From assembly GCA_046598415.1 (NCBI GenBank), contig JBKJIG010000098.1, positions 1 through 64,000 of the forward strand: a stretch of DNA of 64,000 bases. Direction: 5' to 3'. The stretch's first letter is position 1; every line of letters begins with the position of its first letter. The notes below the pieces were generated by a model. That model ran no database searches. It was not told the DNA's origin and saw only the letters and a list, made by a program, of their open reading frames with translations. Position numbers and translations under genes: made by a program. Shown here piece after piece: positions 34,125-43,614 of this stretch. Origin of the DNA: VFJZ01 sp046598415. GTDB taxonomy: Bacteria > Actinomycetota > Thermoleophilia > Gaiellales > F1-60-MAGs149.

Positions 34125-37100
34125 CTACCGCTTCCTGATCACGACCTTGCTGGTCGTCCTCGAGACGCGCTTCAGCCTGTCCTTGGCGATGACGGTGATC
34201 GCGAAGGTCCTCGCCTTCTTGAACTTGTGCTTGACGCTGAACTTGCCGTTCGTGATCTTCACGGTCGCGCTCTTGCCGTCGCCGAACCTGACCACCGCAG
34301 TCCGGGCGAGGCCGCTCGGATCGGTCAGCCTGGCGCGGAGGGTGACGGTCCTCCCCACCTTGCCGCTGACCTTCCTGAGAGTCACGACCGGGCCGAGCGT
34401 GTCGACGACGGTGACCGTCCTCGACGAGGAGCCCGTCCGGCCGACGAAGTCGGTGACCTCGAGGGTCATCGTGAGCTTCTGATTCAGCTTCGCGCCCGTC
34501 AGGCCGTACGTGACTGCGGCGCTCGGCGGGATGCCGGCGACCGACCACTTCCGGGCCACGATCGGGCTGCCGCCGGGGCCGACCGAGGTGGCGGAGGAGA
34601 ACACTGCCGTCGCGCCGAGCTGGATCGTCGGCGGTCCGGTGATGACCGAGTTGGCGATGCCCGGCTGCACGCCGTGCACCGAGAACTCCGAGACGTCGAC
34701 GAAGTTCTTCGCGTTGCCGAAGTTGGTGATCGCCGTGAGCCGGACGAAGCGAACGTCCGCAGCTCCGGCCGTCGGCGTCACCTCGTTCAGCTTGCGGCCG
34801 TCGGCGAGGGTGAAGGTGCCCGCAGCGGCGACGGTGAACGTCACGCCGTCGGGCGACGTCGCGACCTGGAACTGCTGCATCGAGGCACTGGACGGATCGC
34901 CGCACGTGGCGGACGGGTCGATGCCGAACGACTTCACGGTGACGCTGGCCGGAAGCTGAACCGTGATGGTCGGCGGCCCGCCGGCGAGATCGGAGCCCCA
35001 CCCACTGGCGAGCTTGCCGTCGATCAGCCGGCTCGGCCCGCAGCCGAACTGCGAGTTGTCGCCGCCCGTGAATGCGACCACCCGTCCGCCACCGCTCGCG
35101 AGGGCCCAGCCGCGCCGCGGCGCGAGGTTGCTGGTCTGGGCACCGGCTGCGAGGTTGAACGGCTTGATGACGGCGGGCTCGTAGCCCGCGCCGCCGGCAA
35201 CCAGGTACGGGTAGGAGCCGGTCGGGAGGGCCGGCAGCGTGTAGACACCCGTCGCGAGCGTCGTCGCGCCGGCGCCGCCGGGGAAGCCCGGGTCGAGCCC
35301 GGCGAACGAGACGCGCGTCCCGATCACCGGCGCGTGCGTGTCGATGTCGATGACCGTGCCGGAGACGGTGCCTCTCGGTGCGTTCGCGGCCGGCGGCAAC
35401 GCGAAGCTCTCCACCGGCTCCACATCGCCGCTGTCGAGCGACCCGGCGAAGTAGCCCATGCCGCGGTTGGCGAACACCGACCAGATCGCGGCGTGACCGG
35501 CGCTGGCGTTGACGGCCAGGTCGGCCTGCAGGATCGCGTTGCGCATGTCGAGGAACGACGGATTGTCCGGCGACAGCTCCATGGCGCGGGTGATCAGATT
35601 CCGCGCCAGCGGTGCGCCGACCGCGGTGCGGAGCTGCCACAGCGTCTGCGCCCAGATCTCGCCGTCGGCGTGCACCTCGGGCGAGCCGTTGATCTTGCCG
35701 AAGCTGCCATAGGTGTAGCCGCCGGCCGGCACACCGAAGCCGGGCGTCGCGCAGAGCGGTGCGGCGACGCCGACCGCACAATCGATCGCCTGGCTGCGGA
35801 TCAGCGTCGCTCCGTTGGACACGTATTTGCCGATCAGGAGTTCGGCCGCTGGAGCGGTATCGGCTTCGCAGCCGCAGGCGAGGGGATCCGCGAGGTAGTC
35901 CATCGCGTACCAGTCACTCCAGGCCTCGCCCATCGCGCCGGCCTGCGGCGAGTTGAGCGTCGAGTTGCCGAGCGAATCGACGACCAGCCGGTTCGACAGC
36001 CCGTGCGTGTACTCGTGGTAGACGATCCCGGCGTCGTCGCCGCCGTTCGACGCGAGGAACGGTGCCTGGAACAGGTACATCTGCATCGTCGGCGACGTGC
36101 CGTCGGGAGGCGTCGACATGTTGGCGTTGTTGACGTGCTGGGCGTTGGGGAACCCGCCGGGGCCGTTCGCACCGTCATCGGTGTTCGCCTGGACGGGATC
36201 CGAGACCTCGAAGTTGCCGTTTGCCGCCGTGAAGCCGAACGGCGCCGCCTTCAGCCAGTCGTGGAAGGTGTTGACGAAGTAGAACGCCTGCGTGGCGTTC
36301 TGGTTCCTGTTGGTCGAGAAGCTGTTGGACACGAACGGGTCCCAGGTGCACGTGAACGTGCACGCGCCGAAGGGTGTCATCGCGTAGGTGAAGTTCCCGC
36401 CCGAGATCGGCGTCTCCTCGCTCACAGCGGCGAAATCGTCGTCGTTCACATCGGCGAACGCGTGAACGTTCGGGCCGTTCAGCGTGCTGGCTCCCGGCGC
36501 GAGCCAGGGGTCGAGAGAGACCGTGGTGGCGACGCCCCCGAGAGCGGCGCCCGGGAAGTTGCGGAAGACCGTGGCGTTGGCGCTCTGGACGATATTGCGG
36601 CGCAGCAGCGTCTCGCCCGTCGTCGCATCGACGATCACGCGGTAGGTGTGGGAGCCATCGATCTTGACGATCGTGTCCCAGGCGGCGCGCCTCGTGGCGC
36701 TCGAGACTCCGAGCGCCGCCCGGTCGCCGTTCGCGAACGTCGTCGTCGAGCGCACATCGCCACGTGGGCGGGCGACCGACGGCACGGCGACCGCGCCGAG
36801 GCTGTCCAGCGCCGACATGCGGGCCTGGCCGGCGTTCAGCCGGGCCGGCGTCTGGACGGCGCCGACGCCCGGGACGGGCGAGCCGGCAACGTTTACGAGC
36901 CGGCCGTCGGCCGTCACGTTGGCGCGCAGGCCGCTGTCGAGCGCCGGCGCACCGCCGGCGGCGCGCTGCTGCCAGAACAGGCGCTGCAGGCCGCCGACCG
37001 TCGTCACCCGGCGGACGAGCACGAGGTTGTCGATGTCGCCCATCGCCAGCCCGAACGCGGCGCGGTTGGCGCGGACGTAGCCGAGGGCGATGTCGGCCGC

Positions 37101-37358
37101 GGCGGCGGTCGAGGGAGGCGTCAGGAAGCCGTCCAGCCGGCCCACCAGGCGCAGGCCGCCGTTGCGCGCGTCGACCGACACGATGGCGTCGGTTCCCAGA
37201 CCTGCCCGGAGGGCAGTCACCGCCTCCGGGTCCCGCGCCGGCACCTGACGGCCGGCAGTGACGTCGATCGCGTCGCCGGTGAGCCCGCGGGCGCCGGGGG
37301 CGGCGTGCGCGGAGAACGGGACCGCGAGGAGGCAGAGGACTGCGACGAGGCAACGCAT
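34125..37358 (-). CDS. Secreted M36 (fungalysin-type) metalloprotease with discoidin-like and Ig-like domains
   Basis: A 1077-residue exported protease: signal peptide (CLVAVLCLLAVPFSAHAA), FTP-type propeptide (about 60-230), then the M36 catalytic domain. Its zinc motif is YHEYTHGLSNRL and the third ligand region is GEAWSDWYAMDYL. A CarboxypepD_reg-like module (GTVSGTVIDIDTHAP) follows, then an F5/8C-type lectin-like domain (TVQLPASVTVKSFGIDPS). Ig/PKD-like repeats end in KDRLKRVSRTTSK. Start at ATG 37358, which places the signal peptide first; GAGGAG touches the ATG directly, so it is an unusual ribosome site. Confidence 0.88.
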   Translation of the reverse strand: MRCLVAVLCLLAVPFSAHAAPGARGLTGDAIDVTAGRQVPARDPEAVTALRAGLGTDAIVSVDARNGGLRLVGRLDGFLTPPSTAAAADIALGYVRANRAAFGLAMGDIDNLVLVRRVTTVGGLQRLFWQQRAAGGAPALDSGLRANVTADGRLVNVAGSPVPGVGAVQTPARLNAGQARMSALDSLGAVAVPSVARPRGDVRSTTTFANGDRAALGVSSATRRAAWDTIVKIDGSHTYRVIVDATTGETLLRRNIVQSANATVFRNFPGAALGGVATTVSLDPWLAPGASTLNGPNVHAFADVNDDDFAAVSEETPISGGNFTYAMTPFGACTFTCTWDPFVSNSFSTNRNQNATQAFYFVNTFHDWLKAAPFGFTAANGNFEVSDPVQANTDDGANGPGGFPNAQHVNNANMSTPPDGTSPTMQMYLFQAPFLASNGGDDAGIVYHEYTHGLSNRLVVDSLGNSTLNSPQAGAMGEAWSDWYAMDYLADPLACGCEADTAPAAELLIGKYVSNGATLIRSQAIDCAVGVAAPLCATPGFGVPAGGYTYGSFGKINGSPEVHADGEIWAQTLWQLRTAVGAPLARNLITRAMELSPDNPSFLDMRNAILQADLAVNASAGHAAIWSVFANRGMGYFAGSLDSGDVEPVESFALPPAANAPRGTVSGTVIDIDTHAPVIGTRVSFAGLDPGFPGGAGATTLATGVYTLPALPTGSYPYLVAGGAGYEPAVIKPFNLAAGAQTSNLAPRRGWALASGGGRVVAFTGGDNSQFGCGPSRLIDGKLASGWGSDLAGGPPTITVQLPASVTVKSFGIDPSATCGDPSSASMQQFQVATSPDGVTFTVAAAGTFTLADGRKLNEVTPTAGAADVRFVRLTAITNFGNAKNFVDVSEFSVHGVQPGIANSVITGPPTIQLGATAVFSSATSVGPGGSPIVARKWSVAGIPPSAAVTYGLTGAKLNQKLTMTLEVTDFVGRTGSSSRTVTVVDTLGPVVTLRKVSGKVGRTVTLRARLTDPSGLARTAVVRFGDGKSATVKITNGKFSVKHKFKKARTFAITVIAKDRLKRVSRTTSKVVIRKR

Positions 37359-37410
37359 CTCCTCAACCTTGGCACAGGTTCTGCGCCTGTCGATAGCTCG
37401 ACCGGACAAA

Positions 37411-37448
37411 CCGGTGGCCGTGGCGCGCGGGCGCGCCACGGCCACCGG
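37411..37448 (-). terminator. 17-bp perfect hairpin
   Basis: Perfect inverted repeat with a 17-bp stem (37411-37427 and 37432-37448) and a 4-base CGGG loop. It lies just after the stop of a decayed minus-strand gene (37464), so it is probably that gene's old terminator. No U tract. Confidence 0.65.
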
Positions 37449-37463
37449 GAACGGTCGTCCGCC

Positions 37464-37577
37464 TCACTCGTGGATCGAGGCCCGCTTGTTCGTACGCGAG
37501 ACGTTGCGGAGCCTGTCACGGGCGTTCGCCTGGACGATGTACGTGCGCGTGCCGCAGAACTCCGGCACACACCAGTC
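37464..37577 (-). pseudogene. Remnant of a secreted protein's C-terminal Ig-like domain
   Basis: About 27 codons read RTYIVQANARDRLR, then NVSRTNKRASIHE and a TGA. They align without gaps to the last 28 residues of the M36 protease (RTFAITVIAKDRLK, then RVSRTTSKVVIRKR): Arg-Thr-aromatic, Asp-Arg-Leu and Val-Ser-Arg-Thr all match. An in-frame stop occurs at about 37575, and there is no start. This is the tail of a lost gene, followed by its hairpin. Confidence 0.6.
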
Positions 37578-37607
37578 CTACCCTCCAGGTACCCTCCGGG
37601 ACGAGCC

Positions 37608-39554
37608 ATGGCGGCGCCCGAACCCTACGAAACGCAGATCCAGGTCCTCGAGGGCCTCGAGCCCGTGCGCAAGCGCCCCGGCATGTACATCGGCGGCACG
37701 AACACGCGCGCGCTGCACCACCTGGTGTGGGAGGTCGTCGACAACGCGGTGGACGAGGCGCTGGCCGGCTTCTGCACCGAGATCGACGTCACGCTCGACG
37801 CCGACGGGGTCGTCACGGTCGTCGACGACGGGCGCGGCATCCCGGTCGGCATCCACCGCGAGACGGGCGTCTCGGCGCTCGAGCTGGTGTTCACGCGGCT
37901 GCACGCCGGCGGCAAGTTCGGCGGCGGCCTGTACAAGGTCTCGGGCGGCCTGCACGGCGTCGGCGCGTCGATCACGAACGCCCTCTCCGACTGGCTCGAG
38001 GTCGAGGTGCGCCGCGACGGCCACGTCTTCCACCAGCGCTACGAGCGTGGTCTGAAGACGTGCGAGGTGACGCGCGTGCGCAAGCTCGAGCGGGGCGAGA
38101 AGGCGGGCACGACCGTCCGCTGGAAACACGACGAGACGATCTTCGAGAAGGGCGCGCACTACTCGGCGTCCACCATCGGCGCCCGCCTGAAGGAGAAGTC
38201 CTACCTCGTCCGCGGCCTCACGTTCCGGTTCCACGCGGCCGGCCACGACGAGCAGGTGTTCCGCACCGAGCGCGGGCTCGCCGACTACGTGCGCGACCTG
38301 AACGCCGAGCGCCAGGCCATGCACCCCACCATCATCTCGCTGAGCGGCACCGGCGGCGAGATCCCGGTCGAGGTGGCGATGCAGTGGACGGACGGCGCCG
38401 AGGAGCGCATGTACTCCTTCTGCAACGTCGTCAACACGGTCGACGGCGGCACCCACGTTTCAGGACTCCGGCGCGCGCTCACCCGCTGCCTGAACAGCCA
38501 CGCCTACGAGACCGGCCGGCTGAAGCGCGACAAGGGCGAGTCGCTCGAGGCGCGCGACGTGTTCGACGGCCTCACCGCCGCCGTGTCGGTGATGGTCGCC
38601 GACCCGCAGTTCGAGGGTCAGACGAAGGGCCGGCTGAACAACTCCGAGGCCCAGAGCGCGGTGCAGTCATTCGCGAACGAGGCGTTCGGCACCTGGCTCG
38701 CGGCCAACCCGAAGGAGACGAAGCAGATCCTCGACCGGCTGCTGCTGACGCGCGACATCCGCATCGCCCAGTCGAAGATCTCCAAGAAGCTGCGCAACGC
38801 CGCGACGTCGATCTTCTCCGACTCCAACCTACCGGGCAAGCTCGCCGACACGCTCGACAACCCGAACGTGCCGGTGCTGGAGCGCGAGATCTTCATCGTC
38901 GAGGGCGACTCCGCCGGCGGCTCCGCGAAGCAGGCGCGCGACGCGAACCTGCAGGCGATCCTCCCCATCCGCGGCAAGATTTTGAACGTCTTCGGCGCCA
39001 AGGCCGGACGGGCGTTCGAGAACGCCGAGGTCGACTCGATCCTGGTCGCGCTGGGCGGCCGCAAGGACGCGATCGGCAAGGCCATCGTCGCGACGCTCGA
39101 GGTCGACCAGCTGCGCTACGGCAAGATCGTGCTCGCCAGCGATGCCGACGCCGACGGCGCCCACATCGGCAACCTGCTGATCACGCTGTTCCACGAGCTG
39201 TTCCCGCGCCTGCTGGCCGAGGGCCGCGTGTTCCTGGCCCAGCCGCCGCTGTTTCGCATCGCGCTGTCCGACGGCACGTACGTGTACGTCGGCACCGAGG
39301 ACGAGCTGCGCCAGACGCTCAAGGCGCGGCGCCGCACCGGCGAGCACGTGACGCGGTTCAAGGGGCTCGGCGAGATGAACCCCGACCAGCTGCGCGAGAC
39401 CGTATTCGACCCCGCCACGCGGCGCCTGCTGCAGGTCACGTTCGAGGACGCCGTCCAGGTGGCGGACACCGTGAAGCTGCTCATGGGCAGCGACGCGCAG
39501 GGACGGCGCGGCTGGCTCGAGGAGGCCGCGCCCGACGCCGAGGTCGACGTCTGA
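37608..39554 (+). CDS. parE: Type IIA DNA topoisomerase, ATPase subunit (ParE/GyrB-like)
   Basis: A 648-residue subunit. The GHKL ATPase domain has LEGLEPVRKRPGMYIGG, VVDNAVDEAL, VDDGRGIPVG and HGVGASITNALS. The transducer domain has the QTKGRLNN switch lysine. The TOPRIM domain has EGDSAGGSAK and SDADADGAHI. The GyrB_C part has FKGLGEMNPDQL. With the next gene it forms an A2B2 enzyme. The partner lacks a GyrA box, so the pair is read as topoisomerase IV-like; GyrB remains possible. TACCCT lies 12 bases upstream of the ATG. Confidence 0.88.
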   Translation: MAAPEPYETQIQVLEGLEPVRKRPGMYIGGTNTRALHHLVWEVVDNAVDEALAGFCTEIDVTLDADGVVTVVDDGRGIPVGIHRETGVSALELVFTRLHAGGKFGGGLYKVSGGLHGVGASITNALSDWLEVEVRRDGHVFHQRYERGLKTCEVTRVRKLERGEKAGTTVRWKHDETIFEKGAHYSASTIGARLKEKSYLVRGLTFRFHAAGHDEQVFRTERGLADYVRDLNAERQAMHPTIISLSGTGGEIPVEVAMQWTDGAEERMYSFCNVVNTVDGGTHVSGLRRALTRCLNSHAYETGRLKRDKGESLEARDVFDGLTAAVSVMVADPQFEGQTKGRLNNSEAQSAVQSFANEAFGTWLAANPKETKQILDRLLLTRDIRIAQSKISKKLRNAATSIFSDSNLPGKLADTLDNPNVPVLEREIFIVEGDSAGGSAKQARDANLQAILPIRGKILNVFGAKAGRAFENAEVDSILVALGGRKDAIGKAIVATLEVDQLRYGKIVLASDADADGAHIGNLLITLFHELFPRLLAEGRVFLAQPPLFRIALSDGTYVYVGTEDELRQTLKARRRTGEHVTRFKGLGEMNPDQLRETVFDPATRRLLQVTFEDAVQVADTVKLLMGSDAQGRRGWLEEAAPDAEVDV

Positions 39555-42109
39555 GCGACGACGAGCTCACCCTGCTGCCACCCCCCGGTGACGACGAGCC
39601 GGAGGGCGACGCCGACGTCGCCGTCATCCGCCTGCCCTGGGGCGGCGAGAGCGTCGACGCCGCCGACGCCATGTTCGAGCGCGCGCTGTCGTACGGCATG
39701 TACGTCAACAAGGGCCGCGCGCTGCCCGACGTGCGCGACGGCCTGAAGCCCGTGCAGCGGCGGATCCTGTTCTCGATGGACGAGATCGGCGCTCGCGCCG
39801 GCCGGCCGTACGTCAAGTCGGCGACGGTGATCGGCCAGGTCATCGGTCACTACCACCCGCACGGCGACACCGCGGTCTACGACGCGATGGTGCGGCTCGG
39901 CCAGGACTTCTCGCTCAACGTGCCGCTGGTCGATGGGCAGGGCAACTACGGCTCCGTCGGCCCGAAGGAGTACTCCGACCCGCCCGCCGCCTACCGGTAC
40001 ACCGAGGCGCGACTGACGCCCGCGGCGTCCGACTGGCTGCGCGACATGCGGCCCGAGATCGTCGAGTTCCGGCCCAACTTCTCCGAGCGCAAGCAGGAGC
40101 CGTTCGTGCTGCCCGTGTCGTTCCCCAACCTGCTGGTGAACGGCTCGAAGGGCATCGGCTGGTCGCTGGCCTGCGACATCCCGCCGCACAACCTGGCCGA
40201 GGCGTGCGAAGCGGCGATCGTGCTGGCCGAGAATCCCGACGCGACGCTCTCCGACCTGCTCGAGGTGATGCCGGGGCCCGACTTCCCGACCGGCGGCATC
40301 GTCGTCGACCCGGAGGAGCTGCCCGACGCGTACGCGCGCGGCCAGGGCACGTTCCGGCTGCAGGGCAAGTATCACATCGAGCAGCTGCCCGGGAACCTGC
40401 AGGCGATCGTCGTGACCGAGCTGCCGTACGGCGTCTCGCCCGATCAGATCGTGTCCGAGGTGGTGCGCGCGGCCCGGGCCGAGAAGATCACCGACGTCAC
40501 CGAGCTGCCGAAGAACCTGTCCGACCGGAACGGCCTGCGCGTACAGATCCGCTGCAAGCGCGGCGGCAACGTGACGAAGCTGATCGCCGACCTGATGCGG
40601 CACACCAGCCTCCGGGTGACGATCGGCATCAACCTCACCGTCGTCGCCGACGGCGTGCCGCGCCAGCTCGACCTGCGCGAGATCGTCGACCGGTTCGTCT
40701 CGTTCCGCTTCGAGGTCGTCACGAGGCGCCTCGAGCACGAACGCACCGAACTGCTGCGCGAGCTGCACCGCCTGGTGGCGCTGCTCGCGGCCCTTGACGC
40801 GATCGACGCGGTGATCCGCATCGTGCGTAGCGCGGAAGATGACGACGACGCTCGCGAGAGGCTCAAGTCTGAATTGAGAGTCGAGCTTCATGGTAGCTCC
40901 GTGCCCGTGCCGATCGACGACGAGCAGGCGCAGTACATCCTCGACATGCCGATCAAGCGCCTCTCACGGCTGAATCGCTTCAAGCTGCAGGAGGAGCGCG
41001 AGACCAAGGGGCGCCGGGTCGACGAGATCGGGCGCATCCTCGACGACTACGACGCCCTCCGCGAGATCGTCGTGGGCGAGCTGCGGAGCACCGCCGAGAA
41101 GCTCGGCGCACCACGGCGCACGCTGCTCGGCGGCGAGACCCGCGTCGCCGCCCCCGGCCCTGCCGGCGCGGGCGCGACGGGGCGCAGGGCCGACGTCGCG
41201 ATCGTCGCGGCGCCGCGCACCGACGTGGTGCTGTTCGCCACCCGCGGCGGCGCCTGCGCCACGCGACCGCTCGACGGCCGGGTCTCGCGCGTGCCGCTCA
41301 ACGTCGGCGCCGGCGACGCGGTCGCGACGGCGATCTTCACCGACACCGAGAGCGAGTTGAACGCCTACACCAGCGATGGTCAGATGCTGCGGCTGCGCGT
41401 GGCCGACGTCCCGATCGAGTCGCGCGTCTCCCGCGGGGTCAAGGCGGTGGCGTTGTCGCGCGGGTCGGAGCTCGTCGGCCTGCTGCCGCTGGCGCCCACG
41501 GGCGGCCACGTGCTGCTGGTCACCGAGCGGGGCGAGATCAAGCGATCCGAGGCGACGGTCTTCGCCGGCTCGCACATGGGCGGGTCGCCGGCGATCGACC
41601 TGCCCGACGGCGACCGGGTGGTCGCAGTCATCGCGCACGGCGACGGCGACGAGATCCTGCTCCACTCCGCGCACGGCCGCACGCTGCGGTTCGCCGCGGG
41701 CAAGGTGCGACCCGTCAAGAGCGCCGCGGCGGGTGGCGTGGCCGGCATGAACCTCGATCGCGGCGACCGCGTGGTCGCCGGCGGCGTCGCGGCGGGTGAT
41801 GTGCTGCTCGTCATGCACGAGCTCGGCCACGGCAAGGCCGTGCCGCTCGACGAGTACCCCGTCAAGGGCCGCGCCACCGGCGGTGTCGTGAGCGCCAACC
41901 CGGGTGCGCCGAAGAAGGAGCCGGCCGGCCCCGTGGCCGCCGCGGTCAGTCTCACGGCCGCGGCCGAGGCGATGGTGCTGACCGCGTCCGGTGGCCTGGC
42001 GCGGTTCGCCGTCGCGCAGCTCGAGCCGTCGTCGCGCGCCGGGGCCTCCCGCCATCTCATCGACGTTGTCGTCGGCGATGAAGTGGTCGCAGCGATCGCC
42101 ATCATGTAG
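39551..42109 (+). CDS. parC: Type IIA DNA topoisomerase, cleavage subunit (ParC/GyrA-like)
   Basis: The 852-residue breakage-reunion subunit. YGMYVNKGRALPDVRDGLKP starts the winged-helix domain. The catalytic Tyr lies in YRYTEARL. GSKGIGWSLACDIPPHNLAE and the tower and coiled-coil domains follow, then a six-bladed C-terminal pinwheel. The first blade reads LFATRGGACATRPLDG, without the QRRGGRG GyrA box, which favours decatenase (ParC) function. Start: no ATG, GTG or TTG is available near the family's expected N-terminus. CTG at 39551 overlaps the parE stop (CTGA) and has GAGGT 6 bases before it; ATG 39671 would give an 812-residue form. Confidence 0.85.
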   Translation: MSDDELTLLPPPGDDEPEGDADVAVIRLPWGGESVDAADAMFERALSYGMYVNKGRALPDVRDGLKPVQRRILFSMDEIGARAGRPYVKSATVIGQVIGHYHPHGDTAVYDAMVRLGQDFSLNVPLVDGQGNYGSVGPKEYSDPPAAYRYTEARLTPAASDWLRDMRPEIVEFRPNFSERKQEPFVLPVSFPNLLVNGSKGIGWSLACDIPPHNLAEACEAAIVLAENPDATLSDLLEVMPGPDFPTGGIVVDPEELPDAYARGQGTFRLQGKYHIEQLPGNLQAIVVTELPYGVSPDQIVSEVVRAARAEKITDVTELPKNLSDRNGLRVQIRCKRGGNVTKLIADLMRHTSLRVTIGINLTVVADGVPRQLDLREIVDRFVSFRFEVVTRRLEHERTELLRELHRLVALLAALDAIDAVIRIVRSAEDDDDARERLKSELRVELHGSSVPVPIDDEQAQYILDMPIKRLSRLNRFKLQEERETKGRRVDEIGRILDDYDALREIVVGELRSTAEKLGAPRRTLLGGETRVAAPGPAGAGATGRRADVAIVAAPRTDVVLFATRGGACATRPLDGRVSRVPLNVGAGDAVATAIFTDTESELNAYTSDGQMLRLRVADVPIESRVSRGVKAVALSRGSELVGLLPLAPTGGHVLLVTERGEIKRSEATVFAGSHMGGSPAIDLPDGDRVVAVIAHGDGDEILLHSAHGRTLRFAAGKVRPVKSAAAGGVAGMNLDRGDRVVAGGVAAGDVLLVMHELGHGKAVPLDEYPVKGRATGGVVSANPGAPKKEPAGPVAAAVSLTAAAEAMVLTASGGLARFAVAQLEPSSRAGASRHLIDVVVGDEVVAAIAIM

Positions 42110-42121
42110 TGTGGGACACTA
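42107..42121. promoter_or_regulatory. Perfect 6-bp inverted repeat at the parC stop / MATE start
   Basis: TAGTGT-GGG-ACACTA includes the parC TAG stop and ends one base before the MATE GTG start. TAGTGT could also serve as a -10 for the MATE gene. A regulatory role is speculative. Confidence 0.35.
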
Positions 42122-42122
42122 A

Positions 42123-43436
42123 GTGGCACGAGCGACCGATCGGCAGATCCTCTCGCTCGCGCTGCCCGCGTTGCCGGCGCTCGCGGCCGAGCCGCTGTAT
42201 GTGCTCGTCGACACCGCGGTCGTCGGCCATCTCGGCGCGGCCGAGCTGGGCGGGCTGGCCATTGGCGCACTGCTGCTCACCGACGCGGTCTGGCTCTGCA
42301 ACTTCCTGATCTACGGCACGACGGCGATGTCGGCCCGGCTGTACGGGGCCGGTCGGCGGCGGGAGGCGGTGCGCTACGGCGTGCAGTCGACCTGGCTGGC
42401 GGTCGCGATCGGCGTCGTCGTCATCGCGCTGCTGCAGCTGATCGCGCGACCCGCGGCCGAGCTGATCGGCGACGATCCGGTGCAGGTCGAGTCGGCCGTG
42501 GCGTGGCTGCGCATCGCCAGCTGCGGCGCGCCGTTCATCCTGATCTCGTTCGCCGGGCAGGGCTGGATGCGCGGCGTGCAGGACGTGCGGCGCCCGCTGG
42601 TGTACCTGCTCGGCGCCATGGGGCTCTCGGCCGTGCTCTGTCCGGTCCTGGTGTTCCCGCTCGGCCTCGGGCTCGAAGGGTCGGCGATCGCGAACGTCGT
42701 CAGCCAGGCGATCAGCGCCGCGCTCTTCCTGCGGGCGCTGCACCGTGAGCGCGTCGGCTGGGGACACGACTGGCCGGTCATGCGGGCGCAGCTGGCGACC
42801 GCGCGCGACCTGGCTGTGCGCACCGCCGCTTTCTCGGTCACGTACCTGGCGGCCGCCGCGGTCGCCTCGCGGATGGGTACCGCGCACGTGGCCGCCCACC
42901 AGATCGCGCTGCAGCTGTGGACGTTCCTGGCCCTGGTGATGGACAGCGTCGCGATCGCCGCGCAGCAGCTGGTCGGCGGGCTGCTCGGTGCCGGCGAACG
43001 CGACGACGCGCGCGCCACGGCGCGGCGCCTGGCCGAGATCGGCACCGTCCTGGGGCTGGTCTTCGCGGTGCTCCTGACGGCGGGCTGGAACATCATCCCG
43101 GAACTGTTCACCAACGAGTCGTCCGTGGTCGACCAGGCGCATGTGGCGTGGCCGTGGTTCATCGCGACGCTGCCGTTATCCGGGCTGCTGTTCGCCCTCG
43201 ACGGCATCCTCATCGGCGCCGGCGACATCGTCTTCATGCGCAACGTGACGCTGGCCGGCGCGCTCGGCGGCTTCCTGCCGCTGACGCTGGCCGCCGACCG
43301 CTTCGATTGGGGCCTATCCGGGATCTGGGCGGGCCTCCTGTCCTTCGTCGTGATCCGCACGGCGGGCGGCGTCCATCGCACGATCGGCGGCCGCTGGGCG
43401 GTGGTGGGCGTCCCACCCTCGAGTGCCTCCACGTAG
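42123..43436 (+). CDS. MATE family efflux transporter (DinF-like)
   Basis: A 437-residue protein with about 12 hydrophobic segments in two repeats. Starts LALPALPALAAEPLYVLVDT, the MATE signature with the EPLYxLVDT of the DinF branch. The second half repeats it as AAHQIALQLWTFLALVMDS. It exchanges cations for organic solutes or drugs; the substrate is unknown. It begins 13 bases after the parC stop, with a GTG start and no clear ribosome site, so it may be read from the same message. Confidence 0.85.
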   Translation: MARATDRQILSLALPALPALAAEPLYVLVDTAVVGHLGAAELGGLAIGALLLTDAVWLCNFLIYGTTAMSARLYGAGRRREAVRYGVQSTWLAVAIGVVVIALLQLIARPAAELIGDDPVQVESAVAWLRIASCGAPFILISFAGQGWMRGVQDVRRPLVYLLGAMGLSAVLCPVLVFPLGLGLEGSAIANVVSQAISAALFLRALHRERVGWGHDWPVMRAQLATARDLAVRTAAFSVTYLAAAAVASRMGTAHVAAHQIALQLWTFLALVMDSVAIAAQQLVGGLLGAGERDDARATARRLAEIGTVLGLVFAVLLTAGWNIIPELFTNESSVVDQAHVAWPWFIATLPLSGLLFALDGILIGAGDIVFMRNVTLAGALGGFLPLTLAADRFDWGLSGIWAGLLSFVVIRTAGGVHRTIGGRWAVVGVPPSSAST

Positions 43437-43476
43437 CGACGTTCAGTTCTGCCACATTCGTGACGGTCCGATGCGC

Positions 43477-43517
43477 GGGGTCTGACCCCAGTTCGGGCGT
43501 TCCTGGGGTCTGACCCC
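43477..43517. repeat. Double GGGGTCTGACCCC palindromic element, copy B
   Basis: Two GGGGTCTGACCCC palindromes (43477-43489 and 43505-43517) with the same 28-bp offset as copy A at 18783. They are followed by GGAACG as in copy A. The element lies in the 362-bp gap 43437-43798, which holds no intact gene. Confidence 0.8.
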
Positions 43518-43614
43518 GGAACGTTTCCGCACGGAAGGCGCGCCGGTCGCGCGACGGGACGCACGGCGTTGCGGAGATGCCACGAAGCGCGCACGGAGCG
43601 TCACACCGAACGCG

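Noticed and set aside
34227..37607. Long plus-strand frame running through the M36 gene into parE
   Set aside because: Only the part from ATG 37608 matches a protein family. The upstream part is the shadow of the protease gene.
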